DNA of 37,761 bases, from assembly GCF_947648125.1 (NCBI RefSeq), contig NZ_CANSMR010000046.1:1-37761 (forward strand). Direction: 5' to 3'. Under the pieces are notes generated by a model. That model saw only the letters and a program-made list of their open reading frames with translations, did no database searches and was not told where the DNA came from. Both the position numbers and the translations under genes were made by a program. Positions 34,001 to 37,761 of the stretch are shown here, piece by piece (positions within the stretch are counted from its first letter, which is position 1; the number at the start of each line of letters is the position of its first letter). The DNA comes from an uncultured Bradyrhizobium sp. (lineage in GTDB: Bacteria; Pseudomonadota; Alphaproteobacteria; Rhizobiales; Xanthobacteraceae).

Positions 34001-37000
34001 GAACAATGCGGTCCCCTCGAACGACAATGCCTCTGCAGCCGGCGTCGTCGATGGCATCTCGAACGCGACGACCAGCGTCTTGCCGTCCGCAGGCAGCAGC
34101 GACCGCACGCCGCCGAATTGCGTCGTATTTGCGATCAGGAAGTCGCTGTAGCTCTGCTCATTGTATTGCGAGTACTTGCGCACCGCTGTTCCAGCCGTAA
34201 TCAGCGCCTGTGACGCAAGCGAGCTGCTGATCCCGGTGTTGGCAACGCCCGTGTAGGCGGAGATCGCGTATGTGCCGTTGCCGATCGCAACCGTGCCGTT
34301 GATCGGCGTGCGCGTGGCCGCCCCGAGTTCGACGCGATAGGCCCCGGGCAGCAGCGCGTAGTTCGACGGCAGCAGCGTGTAGGTGCCGGCAGGCAGGCCC
34401 GGCACGCCGGCCGGAATGGTGATCTGCTGGCCGATCGCGGGATCGCCGGCGCCGTTCTCGGGCGCGACGGGCGCATAACCGGACGCGTAGCCGGGCAGGA
34501 TGGCGTAGACCTTGTCGCTTGCCTTGCTGACAGGCGTCGCCGGGTTGGCGTTGATCAGCGGCGTGTTGAGCACGTTGACCGAGCCGCCGCGGCCCGAGAT
34601 GAAGCCCGCACCGGTCAGGTTGCCTCCGCCGGAGAGATCGAGCGTGGCGCCGCCCTGAACGTTGATGGATTGACCATCCAGCATGATGCCGGACATCGGC
34701 CAGCCGTCCGAGGTCAGGTTGGTCAGTCCTTTTGGACGAACACTCGCCCCGTTGTAGCTGTAGGTGACGCCATCGATGGTGCCGCCATAAGGAATGGACA
34801 TGCCCGCCATTGAGACGGAGGTCAGGCTACCCGGCAGCACGTCGACCCGTTGCGTCGGAATGCGGTTGTCGAAAGGATTGTTATTGCCCAGCACGATGGC
34901 GCCGAACGGCGCGCGGACGATGCCGCCCTGCTCGACAACAGGCGCGGCCAGCGCGAGGCTGCCGAACACAGACAGCGGTGCGTCCGGTACAGTATCGGTA
35001 CTGCGGCCGACGGTCAGCGTGGGCGGCTGACCGGACTGCGCAGCCGTAAAATTGTTCTGCCCGGCGGTGACGACCGCGACAACGCCCGTGGCCGGATAGA
35101 GCTGGGCGGCGATGAGATCGAGATTCCAGTCGGTCGAGAGCCTCGTCGTCTGCCCCTCGCCGGTGGCGAGGAAACGGATGTCGCCCTTGCTCACAAACCT
35201 GATATCGGCAAAGCCGGGCGCATACATGCTGTTCGGCGAGGATGCCGAGAACAGGATCAGCCCCTGGACGTCGATCTGGTTGGCATCGACCTCGAAGCTC
35301 GCTCGGCTCGGAACGCCGGCCGCGCCCGGATTGCCGATGAATCCGGCGGTCGTTGCCGCCGGTTCGCGCAGCAGGACATAGGGCGCCGACAGCAGGACAT
35401 CGCCGGTCGGAACCGGCGCGGAAGGATCGGGCTTGCTGGGCGAGCCGACGGGGACCGGCAGGCCCGGCACGGCGGGCCCCGACGTGAATGCAGCGGCCGT
35501 GAGCGTAATGCTTTGGCCGAGCGCGAGCGACACATTGCCCGAGAACTGCATGTAGTCGCCCGAACTCAGCGACAGATTGCCGAAGCCGCCGGCCTTGACC
35601 ATGTCGGCACTGACCACGGCCTGGCCGAATGGCAGCTTCGAAGCATCGGTCCCCGGCGCGATGTCGACAGGCAGCAGCGCTTGCTGCGTCTGGGTCACGA
35701 TGATCGTACTGGGTACGAGTGCATTTGCCGGCACGAAGGAGCCGTCGGCGGGAAAGACGGCGCTGAGCAGCGAGATCGACAGGCTGCCGCCCGCCGCGCC
35801 CGCACCGCCGGCCGCGGCGTGGATATTGCCATCGAGATAGAGGCCGCTCGATGAGCTGAGTGCGATGGAGCCGCCATTGCTGACGAGCGTCTGCGCGCTG
35901 CCGGCCGCATTTGGCGACATGCCGGCAGCGGAGTTGACGGTGATGCGGGCGCCGTCGGCGTTGAGTTCGGCGCCGGGCCGGACGATCACGAAGCCGGTTG
36001 CGCCACCCAGGTTGATGCTGCCGCCATCGGTGACGGTGCCATACGTCCGTCCCGTGGTGTCAGTGGCCGTGTAAGCCGCGCCCGACACGTCGACCGCGGC
36101 ATTTGCGCCGATCCACAGCGACAAGGCACGGCCCTGGCCGTACGCGTCGAAGTTGCGCGAGGCCCCCAGTGAATTGTCGGACTCGTTGATCAGCGTGATG
36201 CTGCCGCCATGCGCGGTCAGCCGGCCGTCCATCGTGATCCGATTATAGGCATCGAGCTTGATGCTCTGACCGGGATCGACCGTGATCGAAGCACCGTCGC
36301 CGATCACGATCGGACCACCACCGTGCTCCAGGCCGCCCTTGATCAATGAATGCAGCGTTACGCTGGCGCCGGCCCGCTGCGTCAGCGTCGCGTTCAGCGG
36401 GTTCTCGGTGAACAGCGGCGGCTGCCACAGCGACAGTGCCGCTGCCGGACCGGCACCGGTCCGCGCGGCATAGCTGCTCGCCGTGAACCGGTAGACCGGC
36501 ATGGTCGGCGCAACGGCCGTCCCATTCGTCACCAGCGTCCCCGTCCCGCCGTTGATGTCGTAGTTCGCGAAACCGGATGCAAAGAACCTCGGCGAGAGCA
36601 CCGTCGGCTGCTGGACCGCGACGGTCACATTCAGTGTGGTTCCGGCTGGTATTACAGCGCCGGCCGCATACGTGGTGGCCGTCGACTGCACGCTCCCGGC
36701 AGGTGTCGTGTAGGTGAAGGCTGGGGTTCTGATGCTGTTCGAAAATGTCCCCGACGGAACGACATAGCCGACCGGGAAGGCGCCACCGAAACCGGAAATG
36801 TTCGAGCCCGCCGGAATCGTCTGGCCAGCAGTGTAGTTTGTGATGGGAATGGTCGTATTATCATTGGCCGACATGCCTGCCGGGACGACCCAGTCCTTTT
36901 GCACGGTGACGCCGAACTGTCCGCTGCCGTCGGTGCGTTGATCGCCCGGTACAACGCCGCCTGGCAATGGCGTATCAAGGGGGACCTGCGTCAGCACGAC

Positions 37001-37761
37001 GCTGTACGGCATCGGCAGCGGCTGGCCGGCGGGAATGGTTAGCGGCTGCGCCAGAACAAGGTTCGCCTTCGCAGGCGTGTTGGCCAGCAGCGTGCCGCCG
37101 AACAGGCTTGCTTGATCGCTGATGACCACGGTCCCCGGCGTAGCGATCGTCAGCGTGCCGCCGCCGCTGACGCCGGCCGCACGAATGCTGCTGCCGAGCG
37201 TCAACGTTCCATTGACGGCGGTGCCGCCGCCGGCCGGATCAACGGCGATCAGCGTAACGTTGCCGCCCTTGCCGCCCCGGGTCTTGCCGTTGGCGAGAAT
37301 GGCTCCGCCCGATGAGACATCGATAGCGCTGCCGCCGGCGAGCGTCAGGTCACCGGTGGAATCGAAGGTGACGTTGCCGCCGTCGAGGAAGCCAAGACCT
37401 GAGACGCTGTTCGGGTCGAGCTGCGCATTGACCCAGAGCCCGCGCGCATCGATGGTGACGCCGGACTCCAGCGTCAGCGACGCCCCACCTGCGGCGTTTG
37501 TCAGCGCAAACGTGCCGGTCGCGGCATTGAGAATGTTGCTGACGGTGACGCTGCCGGAGCGCGCGATGATGTCGGCCGCGATATCGACGGTCGGGGCGAT
37601 CAGCTTGACCTGCGCGCCGGACGAGAACTGCAGCGGCGCAGTGACCGAGATCTTGTTGGCCGTGTTGATGTTGAGACCGCCGAGGCCGAAGCTGTTGAGC
37701 GTCGACGCATCGAACCAGGCCGTGTTGACGCGACCGGCCGGCAGCGCCGAGGTCGGGTCCA
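28007..37761 (-). CDS. Giant filamentous-haemagglutinin-like exoprotein, DUF3739 type (5' end beyond the window)
   Basis: The frame is open from the window edge to the stop at 28007, giving at least 3250 residues; the internal ATG at 37204 is not the start. The chain is almost entirely short beta-helix repeats rich in Gly, Ser, Thr, Asn and Ala (patterns such as GSINLGGATGFVIVRPGAEL and GGSITLINESDNSLGA), as in TpsA/FHA adhesins. The C-terminal third has the features of the DUF3739 filamentous haemagglutinin family, including FARRYFDPANQLAG, LTWLQKRYGY and GREAITMLFPD, and a tail with PSIIIVEVMGYGGGDG. I see no cysteine, no autotransporter barrel and no LPXTG anchor. The N-terminal TPS domain or signal peptide is outside the window. 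It is probably a surface or secreted adhesin; a TpsB partner, or use of the adjacent T2SS, is unknown. Confidence 0.9.
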   Translation of the reverse strand, partial: DPTSALPAGRVNTAWFDASTLNSFGLGGLNINTANKISVTAPLQFSSGAQVKLIAPTVDIAADIIARSGSVTVSNILNAATGTFALTNAAGGASLTLESGVTIDARGLWVNAQLDPNSVSGLGFLDGGNVTFDSTGDLTLAGGSAIDVSSGGAILANGKTRGGKGGNVTLIAVDPAGGGTAVNGTLTLGSSIRAAGVSGGGTLTIATPGTVVISDQASLFGGTLLANTPAKANLVLAQPLTIPAGQPLPMPYSVVLTQVPLDTPLPGGVVPGDQRTDGSGQFGVTVQKDWVVPAGMSANDNTTIPITNYTAGQTIPAGSNISGFGGAFPVGYVVPSGTFSNSIRTPAFTYTTPAGSVQSTATTYAAGAVIPAGTTLNVTVAVQQPTVLSPRFFASGFANYDINGGTGTLVTNGTAVAPTMPVYRFTASSYAARTGAGPAAALSLWQPPLFTENPLNATLTQRAGASVTLHSLIKGGLEHGGGPIVIGDGASITVDPGQSIKLDAYNRITMDGRLTAHGGSITLINESDNSLGASRNFDAYGQGRALSLWIGANAAVDVSGAAYTATDTTGRTYGTVTDGGSINLGGATGFVIVRPGAELNADGARITVNSAAGMSPNAAGSAQTLVSNGGSIALSSSSGLYLDGNIHAAAGGAGAAGGSLSISLLSAVFPADGSFVPANALVPSTIIVTQTQQALLPVDIAPGTDASKLPFGQAVVSADMVKAGGFGNLSLSSGDYMQFSGNVSLALGQSITLTAAAFTSGPAVPGLPVPVGSPSKPDPSAPVPTGDVLLSAPYVLLREPAATTAGFIGNPGAAGVPSRASFEVDANQIDVQGLILFSASSPNSMYAPGFADIRFVSKGDIRFLATGEGQTTRLSTDWNLDLIAAQLYPATGVVAVVTAGQNNFTAAQSGQPPTLTVGRSTDTVPDAPLSVFGSLALAAPVVEQGGIVRAPFGAIVLGNNNPFDNRIPTQRVDVLPGSLTSVSMAGMSIPYGGTIDGVTYSYNGASVRPKGLTNLTSDGWPMSGIMLDGQSINVQGGATLDLSGGGNLTGAGFISGRGGSVNVLNTPLINANPATPVSKASDKVYAILPGYASGYAPVAPENGAGDPAIGQQITIPAGVPGLPAGTYTLLPSNYALLPGAYRVELGAATRTPINGTVAIGNGTYAISAYTGVANTGISSSLASQALITAGTAVRKYSQYNEQSYSDFLIANTTQFGGVRSLLPADGKTLVVAFEMPSTTPAAEALSFEGTALFQPGQGGFAGQLVTRGVGEIYADAPTAGLAGVSVRAADLDAIGAPRLIVNGYDGIVNGTVTYIGGSDIFIRDGVTLTASEVFLVGGNITIGNNVTLSTIGQGPAPFDSTSLGMSYTTASGTTVLALSNGNLNFLGSNGGSGSITIGANSQLYSEGTLVFATNGASSIDPSAHFGSRNITLAVGSINIGDSGTIAAAGAPAGFLFNQALFDTLVHGDPTHAAPALERITLSAASSVNLFGSAGLDATGTGINLVLNTPAIYGYGSAGDTATISAGKITWNGIAGATPPALGAGGLGSGLGTLNLVASEIDLSKFASLDTTAPSRVIYGFGNVNFTASSQIVSAGNSSLYVYQAPSTAAGAVFGQSGTGGNLTLSTPLLTGMQKSIMNYTAGGALDITVPAGLAPSAATSTISGAEIDLTGDSVAIASTVLLPSGKLVVNATNNITLGSGSRIDLSGQPSTIQRATVYGFGGTAIFSSGHGGFTQAAGSVIDVSATNANAGSISVSARSGTVSFGGRLVGSATGSNTSGDFSVTAANMSSVDFAALNALLTQGGLFDARSFDIRTGDLVIGDGVKAHSVTVSVDGGGLTVAGTIDASGAAPGTIRLSAGNGLTLASSAVLDVSGTVLQTDSYGQPIEAKNRGHIELTAAGGTLTLTSGATLNLAVPDPSGIAYGDVVLNAPRVDETSGNIAISATGPLTIKGAYSIALNAFWTYDLPGASTITQATLDGYNTASTAFINAALGDARLSANFAGLSAYGNAFHLRPGVEITSSGDLSTSGDIDLSEYRYGPRADTNKASATYGAGEPMALVVRAAGNLTINGSISDGFQMASDAPALYSPVANITVSSAFRVVKTNYLLSIGQTVQTSAAWTVPKNWGLLLPFYPRDLSGHRYAPGQTIPAGTILNLVVIPVTEAASVGGVFAAPTGPAIPAATSGTLPWSAMLASGSQSASLRLTAGADLSAADQRALQPARALNGGGNLTLNDPAYSDSANGSFFSVVRTGTGSLELLAAGSFSEATPYGVYTAGTQAAPILVNGSNPYDLVGAIRSGVTHAWYPEHGGDLLLVAQQDVTGYIATGPVQGTSRYVDSDRVGNWLQTQGGGGLSPDPTAWWINFGTFVKADQSASGASLVGFQGIGTLGGGNLTVIAGRNAGASDGSGSNTSTGLDLAVASTGRLLPNGTLLQTGGGDLTLSVGGILNPMNALTASGALASDYFGSVADLRGNITVRAGAVGDVAQNVRSSGVSSVDPRTLDPSTFKDSMKTPGPTFTPGDGSVSVTTRGDLVISGASDAGMAASVNFNGGPYTRVNGNGTTTLMSSAGRTNFTLWTSATAINLYAAGGDVAPLAGDTTGRQNANGFYPGTLIVAAANGDIRFGGVPSIEMTPSQYGQLELLAAGSIYGQGQVLSMSGADMSSLATPLHPVLYIGSANTNASPYAAYRTNNFNAIAFGEDTPAANLHQGDTQPALVYAGVDIDDLGLGTTLTMIRSGSSGFNPLHRTWYLAAKPFEVIAGRDIVGLGAVPNVFFNTGPTSVSLMQAGRDIIYQSVNVVGPGQFQIQAGRNLYQGYYGSLTSVGDVVNPANNAGGAGITVLTGVGSNGPDYADFARRYFDPANQLAGDGTPLAGSGKVVHAYDQELLTWLQKRYGYTGSAADALAYFLALPSEQQGVFVRQVFYEELTLGGREYNDTTGPRYKSYLRGREAITMLFPDQDANGRPLTYAGGLTMFSGFAKDASNNPYQADTGIHTQYGGAIQVLNPGGQTILGVEGLAPGAGSGLITQGRNSPIDIYSLGSILLGQSRIMTTFGGNILAWSATGDINAGRGSKTTTIFTPPLLSYDIYGNVTLAPAVPSSGAGIAALATIPGTPPSDVDLVAPLGTIDAGEAGIRVSGNVNLAALQVVNAANIQVQGTSTGIPTVQGPPVAALTAASNTTAASQQAAAPPPKTNDQPSIIIVEVMGYGGGDGSPSQEPSEQPRKPRDKQTYNENSAFQVIGLGDTPASSGR

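Overview
The window looks like chromosomal DNA of a high-GC alphaproteobacterium, most likely Bradyrhizobium or a close relative (Nitrobacteraceae). This rests on codon usage, the style of the FecR/T1SS-type adhesin and the DUF3739 exoprotein, and a 110-bp intergenic element that looks like the dispersed palindromes of that group. I see no tRNA, rRNA, CRISPR array, insertion sequence or phage gene.

Layout. (1) Positions 1-1118 hold the end of an aromatic-acid-type efflux operon: FUSC C-terminus, DUF1656 membrane peptide and HlyD/AaeA adaptor. (2) Positions 1117-6874 hold a repeat element, then a minus-strand pair (FecR-domain protein and TPR protein) divergent from a 1186-residue repeat adhesin whose own N-terminus is FecR-like. 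The fecR gene has an in-frame amber codon at the end of its signal peptide. (3) Positions 6944-15741 encode exported enzymes: two phosphoesterase-family proteins, two di-haem MauG/CcpA-like peroxidases, an unrecognised exported protein and an imelysin/EfeO-like M75 protein. Both peroxidases sit next to a phosphoesterase, which suggests a duplicated module. (4) Positions 15969-27366 encode an almost complete type II secretion system. The prepilin peptidase gspO is on the plus strand, gspE-F-G-H-I-J-K-L-M-N form a tightly overlapping minus-strand operon, and the lipoprotein secretin gspD is divergent from gspE, followed by a Sel1-repeat protein. (5) From 28007 to the window end runs a giant filamentous-haemagglutinin-like, DUF3739-type exoprotein (at least 3250 residues, N-terminus beyond the window).

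How it may fit together (inference). The region makes export machinery and exported proteins. The T2SS lies between a block of signal-peptide-bearing phosphoesterases and haem enzymes on one side and a giant beta-helical surface protein on the other, so these are candidate T2SS clients or co-regulated envelope proteins. The heptamer TGTGACA, or its complement, recurs in the peroxidase, imelysin/gspO and gspE/gspD intergenic regions and may be a shared regulatory element. The observations I rate most useful are the amber codon in fecR, the cysteine-rich tail of the adhesin, and the duplicated phosphoesterase/di-haem peroxidase pairing beside the T2SS.
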